Translations under genes and position numbers: made by a program
The notes under the pieces: model-generated
Databases searched by the model: none
Seen by the model: only the letters and a program-made list of their open reading frames with translations
What the model was told of the DNA's origin: nothing
Origin: Neolewinella xylanilytica
GTDB lineage: Bacteria > Bacteroidota > Bacteroidia > Chitinophagales > Saprospiraceae
DNA length: 64,000 nucleotides
Assembly: GCF_002934605.1 (NCBI RefSeq)
Contig: NZ_PTJC01000005.1
Coordinates: forward strand, 1,612,001-1,676,000
Direction of reading: 5' to 3'
Shown here: one piece after another, positions 32,819 to 40,698 of the stretch
Layout of the letters: every line of letters begins with the position of its first letter
How positions within the stretch are numbered: position 1 is the stretch's first letter

Positions 32819-35263
32819 TTAAAAGCGGTAAGCATAACCAATACTAAGGAATATTTTGCTCTGTAGATTATTCTGCAGGACATTAGGCGGTTCACTAAAA
32901 TCCTGATCTAGGTCAATGGCGTCGCTCACTACAGTCGAATACCCCACGATAAGCCCGGCATCGACGGCCAGACTGTGGTCGTGGCCAAAAGTGAGTCCTA
33001 TTCCGAGCATGCCGCGTGGCCTTACGACCTCCCCAAGGGATAGGCCCGTACCAGCAGCTACGTGCCAACCCGCGCCGAGACTTGCCAGCTTCGGATGCTC
33101 GTCAGAAGAAAACCGCTTTCCACCGCGTATTAACAGGGCGGCACCGATCTCCCCATTCAGCGGATCGAGTTCTTGCGCGGTATAGACCGTCGACGTATCG
33201 TTCTGCCGAACTCCGGTAACGCCGATGCGCTCGGGCTCGAATTTAGCGTAGTACATACTAGATCCTACCGACCAGTAAAAAGGATTTTCCGGGAAGCGCA
33301 CGGTGGGTAGCACGAATTTTTGGAGGTTGGAGAAGGAGTCTTTAGGTAGGAACTGAATATCAACCTTCGCCTCTTCGCCGTTCATCTGGATGGGTAATGA
33401 TACATACGTACCGGTAGAAGATAGCGTAGTGGCGGACCGCAGCAATTCCGCCACACGGTCGGGTTTTATCCGATCAATGGCTTTGCCGATCAGGTCGGAC
33501 AATCCACTATATGCCGCTTTCACTTCACCGGCATAGGCTTTGACCTCTTTCAGTTGAGGGTTAGCCAGTAGCTCCACATTGGTGGGGCTAGCTAAAATGC
33601 CGCTCAGTTTGCCTAGTTCTTCATCTACCTGACATTTGAGACGGGAGAGCTGGACGCTCACGGTAAGAAACTGATGAAATTCCTGTTCCAGGTCCAATGT
33701 CCCGCCGGCGCCGTTGAGGGACGTTTGATTGGTGGTCATGTAGAGACGGTAGCGCGATTCCAGCGCCAATAGCTTTTGGTTGAGTTGAGTTAGTCGGGTC
33801 AGGTAGGTGCGGAATCGCCTATCGTAGTCGCCAAGTGACTCTACTAATCGATTTATTTCATTGATCTTATTCGATGACTGTGTTTGGCTGCCTAATAATG
33901 GTTGTCGTCCTTTGTTATTGTTCCCACTTCCATCGGATACCGTGGGAATTAAAATTTCAATTCCAGGCAAGGCGGTAATCAATCCCGCCAATTTAGTGGG
34001 ATCCAAGGCGCCGAAACCGGGAAACTGGAGTGCCCGACTACGTACCGTATCGGTAGCATTTAGGACGATGTCGTAAGCGTTCAGGTTCACATTATCGATG
34101 ACGACCTGGTAAAATTCGCCCCGCTTTATATCCTTGGGGATAGTAATTGTACACAAACATGTAAAGTCAAAATGCACTCGGGGGAAGTTACTATGGTTAA
34201 TTTCCTTGTTTTTGTCTCCCCTAGAACAGCAGGTGTCTCTTTTAACTGGGGTGGTACTGAGGGACAAGGCACCGGGTAAAGGATCCGGGAAGAGTAAATC
34301 ACAGGCAGTAGATTCTGGCAATCTGCCCGGATTGGTCAGGTCCAAGAGAGTTCCATCAGTTTTAGCTAGGGCTAGTAATGTGCGAGACGTACTCAACTGA
34401 CTACAGTTACCTGTTCCCTGGACGTTATCGCTGGTCAAGTAAAGCTGCTGGCCGGAGGTAGAAGCAATTCCTTCAAGATTACTGCTCACGGAAGGGGGCA
34501 ACGCATTCGTGGATTTAGTGAAATCGATGGACTCCAGCGCTGCTGCCGCAATCTTAATGTCCAGAGGCAAGCCCTTATCGTCCAGGGGAAGTTTGTCAGC
34601 GTGGTAGGTTACTCCCTTTTTGGTATGCAATAGGTAAAGGATGTTTTCCTCCCCCGGCAGGTCTAAACCTGTAATTCTTTCCCCGGCTCCTAATTGTATG
34701 GTATATGGATTAGTTACGCCGTCAATCGGGGAAAGCGAAAGTGTATCGCCTTCGTAGTTGATGTTGTACACGTACAGCTCGGCATTTCCCTCACCATTAC
34801 GCTCCCGAACTAAGTATAATAGTTTTCCACTACTGGACACTTCGATGCCTTCCAGCCCCAGGTTTTGACTACCATCGTTCGTCAAATCAGGATCGTCCGG
34901 CAGAGAAAGTTCAATGGCGACGTCCTTTGAGCCGATCTGCTTTACCCAAACTTTGCTCTGGTTGCCGTCAGCGCTCGATTCGGTCACGTAGAACAAAGTA
35001 GAACCGTAAACCGCCACGCCTTCCACTTCCGCTTGCTTTTCCGGATGGTCTAGGGGGTAGGTGCTCAATTGTTTCCAAATTAGATCGTAAGAAAAAAATA
35101 GATCACATTTCTCCGACACGAAGTATAACTGATTGCCAACCGCATCTAGGCTAGATATCTGATAGCCCTTACGAAGTTCTTGTAGCGGTGCCATAGTCTG
35201 CCCCCAGACGCAGGTTGTCACAACGCTCATTAAGAAAAATGAATACAAGCGTGTCTTAGACAT
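32819..35263 (-). CDS. Large envelope protein: beta-propeller-like N-terminus, barrel-like C-terminus
   Basis: 814 residues; I do not recognise the family. A signal peptide covers 1-21 (CVWGQ). Residues 25-330 have repeated strand patterns with EGVAVYGSTLFYVTES, LGLEGIEVSSSGKLLYLVRE and NLEGIASTSGQQLYLTS, reminiscent of SdiA-regulated or phytase-like esterase propellers. A Cys-rich patch (CCSRGDKN) lies near 355. Residues 470-600 are helical and could form coiled coils (NEINRLVESLGDYDRRF). The last ~150 residues alternate like an outer-membrane barrel and end in Tyr-Arg-Phe. It is AT-richer than its neighbours and may have been acquired. Adjacent to the IS remnant. Confidence 0.7.
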   Translation of the reverse strand: MSKTRLYSFFLMSVVTTCVWGQTMAPLQELRKGYQISSLDAVGNQLYFVSEKCDLFFSYDLIWKQLSTYPLDHPEKQAEVEGVAVYGSTLFYVTESSADGNQSKVWVKQIGSKDVAIELSLPDDPDLTNDGSQNLGLEGIEVSSSGKLLYLVRERNGEGNAELYVYNINYEGDTLSLSPIDGVTNPYTIQLGAGERITGLDLPGEENILYLLHTKKGVTYHADKLPLDDKGLPLDIKIAAAALESIDFTKSTNALPPSVSSNLEGIASTSGQQLYLTSDNVQGTGNCSQLSTSRTLLALAKTDGTLLDLTNPGRLPESTACDLLFPDPLPGALSLSTTPVKRDTCCSRGDKNKEINHSNFPRVHFDFTCLCTITIPKDIKRGEFYQVVIDNVNLNAYDIVLNATDTVRSRALQFPGFGALDPTKLAGLITALPGIEILIPTVSDGSGNNNKGRQPLLGSQTQSSNKINEINRLVESLGDYDRRFRTYLTRLTQLNQKLLALESRYRLYMTTNQTSLNGAGGTLDLEQEFHQFLTVSVQLSRLKCQVDEELGKLSGILASPTNVELLANPQLKEVKAYAGEVKAAYSGLSDLIGKAIDRIKPDRVAELLRSATTLSSTGTYVSLPIQMNGEEAKVDIQFLPKDSFSNLQKFVLPTVRFPENPFYWSVGSSMYYAKFEPERIGVTGVRQNDTSTVYTAQELDPLNGEIGAALLIRGGKRFSSDEHPKLASLGAGWHVAAGTGLSLGEVVRPRGMLGIGLTFGHDHSLAVDAGLIVGYSTVVSDAIDLDQDFSEPPNVLQNNLQSKIFLSIGYAYRF

Positions 35264-35390
35264 AGATCAGTGAGGTTTAAAAATCGATGCAGGATAGGTT
35301 AAGGGGCGGCACGTATTTCACACGCTCGTCTACTTATCCCAGTGAGATCAGAAAAGTAACCCTTCTCACGCTTTTCGTATAATGATGCAC

Positions 35391-35413
35391 CTGCGCCCCG
35401 CCGCCCTATATTG
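35391..35413 (+). promoter_or_regulatory. GC-rich element copy 9 with -7 box, upstream of hsdM
   Basis: CTGCGCCCCGCCGCCC is followed by TATATTGC, a -7-like box, 61 bases before the hsdM start. A second box candidate, TAAATTTG, lies at 35453-35460, closer to the ATG. Confidence 0.5.
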
Positions 35414-35473
35414 CCGTCCGATCTGTTTTTCCTGGTCTTCATCTCTTGACCCTAAATTTGCCACACTCCGTCC

Positions 35474-37027
35474 ATGTCCGACCAACACAAAGCCCAGCTA
35501 GAAGCCCAACTCTGGAACATTGCCAATACCCTGCGCGGCAAAATGAACGCGGACGACTTCCGCGACTACATCCTCGGCTTCATCTTCTACAAGTTCCTGT
35601 CTGAACAGCTGGAGAACTTCGTCAACGACAAGCTGCTGCAGGAGGCGGACGGCTTTCTCTACGACGGGCTGGACGAAAGCAATCCACAGTACGGTGACTA
35701 CCTGGAAGCCATCCGGGAAGCCTGCCTAGACGAACTAGGCTACTTCCTGCGCCCCGACGAACTCTTCCACAACATCGCGCAGCGTACCGATTTCATTCTC
35801 GAAGACCTCACCGCGATTCTGCGAAACATCGAGAGCTCGACGATGGGTACGGCGAGCGAGGACGACTTCGATAACCTATTCGAGGACCTCGACCTGACCA
35901 GCAGCAAACTCGGGCGGAGCGAGCAGGATAAGAACAAGCTAGTGAGCAAGGTGCTCAGCCACCTCGACAAGATCGACTTCGCCCTGGAGGATACCGACGC
36001 CGACGTTCTCGGTGATGCGTATGAGTATCTGATCGGCCAATTTGCCAGCGGGGCGGGCAAGAAGGCGGGTGAATTTTATACGCCGCAGGAAGTCAGTTCG
36101 GTCCTGGCCCGGCTGGTTACCACCGGAAAGCAGCGGTTGCGCTCTGTCTACGATCCCACTTGTGGATCCGGCTCACTGCTACTGCGGGTGCGGAAGGAGG
36201 TTGAAGACGTCGGTCACTTTTACGGACAGGAACAGAACCGTACCACCTACAACCTGGCCCGCATGAACATGATTATGCACCAGGTGAAGTACGACCGCTT
36301 CGACATCCGCAACGAGGATACGCTGGAACGCCCCCAGCACGTCGACGAGCGCTTCGAGGCGGTGGTGGCTAATCCGCCCTTCTCCGCTAAGTGGAGCGCC
36401 AACGACCTCTTCAACGGGGATGACCGCTTCAGCCCCTACGGTCGCCTGGCCCCGAAGAGTAAGGCCGACTTCGCTTTTGTGCAGCACATGATCCACCAGC
36501 TGGCCGAGAACGGACAGATGGCGGTGGTACTACCCCACGGGGCCCTCTTCCGTGGTGGCGCGGAGGCGCACATACGTCGTTTTCTGATCGCAGAGCGCAA
36601 CTACCTCGACGCCGTCATCGGCCTGCCCGCCAATATCTTCTACGGCACCAGCATCCCCACCTGCATCCTGGTCTTCAAAAAGTGCCGCGAGCAACCCGAC
36701 GACATCATCTTCATCGATGCCAGCGAGCACTACGACAAGGCCAAGAACCAGAACAAGCTCCGCCCGGAGGATATCGACCGCATCGTGACCACCTACCGCG
36801 AACGGACTACCCAAGAGAAGTACAGCCACGTAGCCCCCCTTACCGAGGTAGCCGAGAATGACTACAACCTCAACATTCCCCGCTACGTCGACACCTTCGA
36901 GGAGGAAGAACCCGTGGACCTGGCCGCGGTGAGTGCCGAGCTGCGCGAGCTTGACCGAGAACTGGGCGAAAATGAGAAAGTCATCGCGGGCTTTTGCCGG
37001 GAGTTGGGAATCGATCCGCCCTTCTAG
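35474..37027 (+). CDS. hsdM: Type I restriction-modification system, methyltransferase subunit
   Basis: 517 residues. The N-terminal helical HsdM domain (LWNIANTLRGKMNADDFRDYILGFIFYKFLSE, named by its ends) is followed by the N6-adenine methylase core. The AdoMet motif I is DPTCGSGSLL (from Asp227) and the catalytic motif IV is NPPF (300-303). The enzyme methylates adenine in the site chosen by HsdS and is also part of the restriction complex. Length normal. It opens the operon hsdM-hsdS-HEPN/TRD-DUF4272-hsdR. Confidence 0.96.
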   Translation: MSDQHKAQLEAQLWNIANTLRGKMNADDFRDYILGFIFYKFLSEQLENFVNDKLLQEADGFLYDGLDESNPQYGDYLEAIREACLDELGYFLRPDELFHNIAQRTDFILEDLTAILRNIESSTMGTASEDDFDNLFEDLDLTSSKLGRSEQDKNKLVSKVLSHLDKIDFALEDTDADVLGDAYEYLIGQFASGAGKKAGEFYTPQEVSSVLARLVTTGKQRLRSVYDPTCGSGSLLLRVRKEVEDVGHFYGQEQNRTTYNLARMNMIMHQVKYDRFDIRNEDTLERPQHVDERFEAVVANPPFSAKWSANDLFNGDDRFSPYGRLAPKSKADFAFVQHMIHQLAENGQMAVVLPHGALFRGGAEAHIRRFLIAERNYLDAVIGLPANIFYGTSIPTCILVFKKCREQPDDIIFIDASEHYDKAKNQNKLRPEDIDRIVTTYRERTTQEKYSHVAPLTEVAENDYNLNIPRYVDTFEEEEPVDLAAVSAELRELDRELGENEKVIAGFCRELGIDPPF

Positions 37028-37088
37028 AATATACCAACCTTTATTTTTTTTGCGCGGTCGCATGTGCCGTGAATTTTAAGTAAAAGCA

Positions 37089-38333
37089 ATGAAACAGGAT
37101 TTAGTGCCTTCGCTTCGGTTTAAAAGGTTTTCAGGGAAGTGGATAACCGAAAAGCTAGGAAAAGCAACCATTAAAGTCGGTAGTGGTAGCACACCAAAAG
37201 GCGGATCTTCCGTCTACGTTAACTCAGGTGTAATATTTATTCGGAGTCAGAATGTGAATAATGACTGCCTTGATACAGGTGATGTTGCCTTCATAACAGA
37301 AGCCACACACGAAGCGATGAGGGGAAGTACTGTGAAACCGGGTGATATTCTACTAAATATTACGGGAGCATCACTTGGACGCAGTTGTGTCGTTCCCCAA
37401 TATTTCAAAGAAGGCAATGTGAATCAGCACGTTTGTATTATTCGACTAAGGAGCAATTACTCAAACGAGTTTTATCAGGCATACCTCTCTTCGTTTAACG
37501 GACAGAAAAAGCTGTTTCGAAACCAAGCTGGAAGTGGGCGTGAAGGACTGAATTTTCAAGGAGTTCGTTCACTTAAGGTCGCAGTTCCCACCCTCCCCGA
37601 GCAACAAAAAATAGCCGCCTTCCTCACCGCGGTGGACGGGCGGCTGCGGGCGCTGCGGCGCAAGCGGGAGTTGCTGGAGGCGTATAAGCGGGGGGTGATG
37701 CAGCGGGTGTTTGGGGGAGACGCAAAAAAGGATGGCAACAATAGTGAATCCTCTATACCTCTTCGCACTGTAAAGTTTGGCAAGGTATTTGAGCGTGTGA
37801 AGCGCAAAAACAAAGACAACAATCAAAATATACTAACCATTTCAGCACAACAAGGACTGGTAAATCAACAAGACTACTTTAATAAGTCAGTTGCAGCAAA
37901 TAACGTCACCGGATATTATCTTTTAAAGCGCGGCGAGTTTGCCTACAATAAAAGTTATTCAAAAGGTTACCCTTACGGCGCTATAAAAAGGCTAAACGAG
38001 TACGACCAAGGTGTTTTATCAACCCTTTACATTTGCTTTAAGATCGCCGATGATCAGGTACTGCCAGAATTTATGGAGCAGTATTTTGAAGCTGGTGGTC
38101 TTAACCACGAAATAAGCAAGATTGCTCAAGAAGGCGCAAGAAATCACGGTCTCTTAAACGTGAGCGTTGTAGAATTCTTCAAGGATATCAATCTTTATCT
38201 TCCTCCTTTTCAAGAGCAAGGTCGTATAGCTACATTCCTTCGTTCTCTCGACAATCGTATCGCGTTAGTGGAGCGGCAGCTGGCGGGGGGTGAGGCGTTT
38301 AAGCGGGGGTTGTTGCAGCAGATGTTTGTGTGA
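37089..38333 (+). CDS. hsdS: Type I restriction-modification system, specificity subunit
   Basis: 414 residues. Two target recognition domains (about 8-170 and 215-375) alternate with conserved helical spacers that end in LEAYKRGVMQRVF near 205 and GEAFKRGLLQQMFV at the C-terminus. Each TRD ends with the typical PTLPEQQKIAAFL or PPFQEQGRIATFL segment. TRD coding DNA is visibly AT-rich while the spacers are GC-rich, as expected when TRDs are exchanged by recombination. It starts 61 bases after hsdM and overlaps the next gene. Confidence 0.95.
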   Translation: MKQDLVPSLRFKRFSGKWITEKLGKATIKVGSGSTPKGGSSVYVNSGVIFIRSQNVNNDCLDTGDVAFITEATHEAMRGSTVKPGDILLNITGASLGRSCVVPQYFKEGNVNQHVCIIRLRSNYSNEFYQAYLSSFNGQKKLFRNQAGSGREGLNFQGVRSLKVAVPTLPEQQKIAAFLTAVDGRLRALRRKRELLEAYKRGVMQRVFGGDAKKDGNNSESSIPLRTVKFGKVFERVKRKNKDNNQNILTISAQQGLVNQQDYFNKSVAANNVTGYYLLKRGEFAYNKSYSKGYPYGAIKRLNEYDQGVLSTLYICFKIADDQVLPEFMEQYFEAGGLNHEISKIAQEGARNHGLLNVSVVEFFKDINLYLPPFQEQGRIATFLRSLDNRIALVERQLAGGEAFKRGLLQQMFV

Positions 38334-39391
38334 TGAAAGCCGTCAGCCAGCAATTGTACGAGAGTGGCATAAACTTTATTGATCAGTCAATAGACGATTT
38401 TGCCGCTCGTCGTTATAAGTACTCAGTTCTGCATTTTGCTGCTGGTATAGAAGTTATACTTAAAGCACGCATAGTACACGAAGACTGGAGACTAATAGTC
38501 CATAGGAAAAAGCGGATGCAAGTCACAGAAAGTGGTTTTGCAAGCGGAGATTTTTATTCCATCAAACCGAGTGACTGTATTAAATGCTTACAAGATGAAC
38601 TCAAAATTGAGGTGCCAAAATGCGGGGCCAACTTTGACCTGATCAGTCAACTGAGAAATAAGGCAGTACATTTTATTCTGACGGACGAAGATGGGTCTAT
38701 TGAATTGCTACAGTATCACGCTTACAACGACCTTCGACGATTTATCAGGTCTAATCAATACGTTTTCAGAGGGCACCGAAATGATATTAAACGGCTTTTT
38801 CAAAAATTGGGAGATTTTGTAGGCACACGTTTTGAAAAACAAATTGAAGGCCTAAATGCGAGTTTGACACAAAGGCTGACCTATCTATCACGCCAACTAA
38901 AGCTAGAAGATCAATTTGAATTAGGGGTTTGGCAAAAGCTTTCAGTGGAATACCTTTTGAAGTCTAAAAGGTCACCATTATATAGAGTTGGAAAGATTGT
39001 CCGTTGTACTAAGGTTGACCTTCAACATAATAAGTATTCACTTACGATTAACCAGGATAGAAATGGATGGTCTGTATACGAAGGTCACGAGAAGTGTGCC
39101 AATCAGGGCATGGTAGTTTTATTCAAGGATGAGATATTATCCAAATTTTATCAATACGTATTAACCTTTAATAGCGCAAAATTTTACCATACTCACAAAC
39201 AAGGCTCGATGCTGCCGTTTGTAAGCCGCACAGACTTTGAGCAATTTTTGATTCCGTCACCTCCAACAGAAGTAATGAGAACCATAGTTGCTACAATGGA
39301 TGCATTCGCTAAGAGAAAGCAGTTATTGAAAGGTAAGCTCGATGCCTTGATTGAGTTCGACAAGGGCGTCAAACAGCAGAAATATATTTGA
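38333..39391 (+). CDS. HEPN domain fused to an HsdS-like half subunit
   Basis: 352 residues from the ATG at 38333, which shares its A with the hsdS stop (TGATG); a GTG at 38330 is the alternative. Residues 1-150 match the HEPN pattern: helices YKYSVLHFAAGIEVILKARI near 30-50, HEDWRLI, and the RNase-type motif RNKAVHF with Arg108 and His113 (R-x4-H). Residues about 190-352 look like one HsdS TRD with its spacer: QGSMLPFVSRTDFEQFLIPSP followed by the helix RTIVATMDAFAKRKQLLKGK and the ending EFDKGVKQQKYI. AT-rich throughout. This could be an RNase or toxin-like effector docked on the restriction complex through its TRD spacer. The role is inference; the two-part reading is well supported by eye. 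Confidence 0.75.
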   Translation: MKAVSQQLYESGINFIDQSIDDFAARRYKYSVLHFAAGIEVILKARIVHEDWRLIVHRKKRMQVTESGFASGDFYSIKPSDCIKCLQDELKIEVPKCGANFDLISQLRNKAVHFILTDEDGSIELLQYHAYNDLRRFIRSNQYVFRGHRNDIKRLFQKLGDFVGTRFEKQIEGLNASLTQRLTYLSRQLKLEDQFELGVWQKLSVEYLLKSKRSPLYRVGKIVRCTKVDLQHNKYSLTINQDRNGWSVYEGHEKCANQGMVVLFKDEILSKFYQYVLTFNSAKFYHTHKQGSMLPFVSRTDFEQFLIPSPPTEVMRTIVATMDAFAKRKQLLKGKLDALIEFDKGVKQQKYI

Positions 39392-39394
39392 CTG

Positions 39395-40330
39395 ATGGGC
39401 TGGCTACGCAATCTCCTCTCCGGTAACAGGAACGACGGGTTAATTATCCAATGCACCACCTGTGCGTGGGAGCCGGTCAAGTCTTCGCGGTGGCAGTGTT
39501 CGTGTAGGTTTGTATGGAATACCTTCGACACCAGTGGCCGCTGTCCCGCCTGCAACAAGCAGTGGGAAACTACCCAATGCCTAGGGTGCGGTACAAAATC
39601 GCCCCACGCGGAGTGGTATAAGACCCCGGAGCTCGTTGCCGCGCTCGAGCAGCAGGGTGATCCCATTCTTACCGCCCGCAAGAAGCGTCTGGAAAAGCGA
39701 TTGATTGGTCATGGCATCCGCGACTCCCGCTTTCGGGACCTACGGTATCTCAATTACGAGGGCGTGAAGTTCAAGTCGCCGCAGGAAATCGGTCGCCGCA
39801 TGCTAATCCTTTACGCTTTGTCGTGGATCAGTTTCGCGCCGGAAGACCGGTCCTGGGTGGAAGACCGGGTTCGAATCAGCGAACTCTGGAAGGACTTGTC
39901 CGCATGGGAACGCGAATATCTCGCGGATGAGAATCCCGGGGAAGAAGTACAAGCCGAAATTTCCTGGTGCATTGAAGGCGCGATCGTGCTGGCCTGGTGT
40001 GTAGGCTTGCTAGACGATCTGCCGCCCCTGGACGCCGACGGTGCCGACGCGATAGAGACGTTCCGCGAGCGGGTACCCGCCGTAGGAGGCTGTCCACCCT
40101 CCTTCTTGCAAACGCTCCGCCTGCGGGATAAGGGCGAGATATACGAGGAAAATCTTTTGAATGAAAAAGTTACGGCGTATTTCCGGGATCTACTTTTCAA
40201 CGGTGAGGCCGACAAAACGAACATCGACCGGGGAGTAAGCCTGGAACGGCACCGGGCTCTCAACTGGGTACGCAATGTAGGGGGAAACGGGACGGACGTG
40301 AGTTGGGAGCAGACGGATACTTCGACTTAA
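39395..40330 (+). CDS. Zinc-ribbon protein with DUF4272 domain
   Basis: 311 residues, starting 3 bases after the previous stop. The first ~70 residues hold four Cys pairs (CTTC, CSC, CPAC, CLGC), which look like two zinc ribbons. Residues about 90-305 fit DUF4272: IGRRMLILYALSW near 132, SWCIEGAIVLAWCVGLLDDLPPL near 190, and the ending SLERHRALNWVRN near 286. DUF4272 has no known function. The position between hsdS and hsdR makes it part of the restriction operon; GC content is higher than in the preceding gene. Confidence 0.75.
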   Translation: MGWLRNLLSGNRNDGLIIQCTTCAWEPVKSSRWQCSCRFVWNTFDTSGRCPACNKQWETTQCLGCGTKSPHAEWYKTPELVAALEQQGDPILTARKKRLEKRLIGHGIRDSRFRDLRYLNYEGVKFKSPQEIGRRMLILYALSWISFAPEDRSWVEDRVRISELWKDLSAWEREYLADENPGEEVQAEISWCIEGAIVLAWCVGLLDDLPPLDADGADAIETFRERVPAVGGCPPSFLQTLRLRDKGEIYEENLLNEKVTAYFRDLLFNGEADKTNIDRGVSLERHRALNWVRNVGGNGTDVSWEQTDTST

Positions 40331-40350
40331 ACCCCCTACGGATTTACCGA

Positions 40351-40372
40351 TGGCGCCAAATTTGGCGTGCCA
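40351..40372. promoter_or_regulatory. Palindrome around CGCCAAATTTGGCG
   Basis: The 14-base core CGCCAAATTTGGCG (40354-40367) is perfect and TGGCG...GCCA extends it. It could be an operator for a separate hsdR promoter or a terminator of the upstream genes. Confidence 0.5.
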
Positions 40373-40672
40373 GCGGATCGACCCGGCACCGAACAGTTTC
40401 GTCGAACGGCCCCGCTCGAATTTCTATATTTGCTGACGTGTCAGTAACAACCGTCAACCTGTGCGAGCTTGGGATTGAAATAGGTACAGGATTGCTCTAT
40501 CCATGTACAAACGAAACGATTATGTTATCCTCAGGGCAGGTCCAAGTCGGCTAGATGGAAACGCTTAGACGCAAATTAGACCAAAGTTAGACTGAAGCAC
40601 CCCTAATTTATACATTTAATCCACTGAAGATTAGAACTTTGTAATGATCTTTTAAGAACTGTTAAGACTTTT

Positions 40673-40691
40673 CTCCCGCGCTCCGGCGCCC
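40673..40691 (+). promoter_or_regulatory. GC-rich element copy 10
   Basis: CTCCCGCGCTCCGGCGCCC, only 7 bases before the hsdR start codon, so here it would be transcribed as part of the leader rather than lie in the core promoter. Confidence 0.5.
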
Positions 40692-40698
40692 AAGAATT

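Larger units (their letters stand above)
40331..40698. other. Gap inside the restriction operon, before hsdR
   Basis: 368 bases without a convincing gene. It holds a palindrome at 40351-40372 and the GC-rich element at 40673-40691. Bacteroidota-type -7 candidates (TATATTTG at 40423-40430) suggest hsdR may have its own promoter. A short open frame at 40303-40554 overlaps the DUF4272 end and is not convincing. Confidence 0.5.

Noticed and set aside
40303-40554. 83-residue protein between the DUF4272 gene and hsdR
   Set aside because: It starts inside the DUF4272 gene, crosses the palindrome at 40351 and shows no domain.
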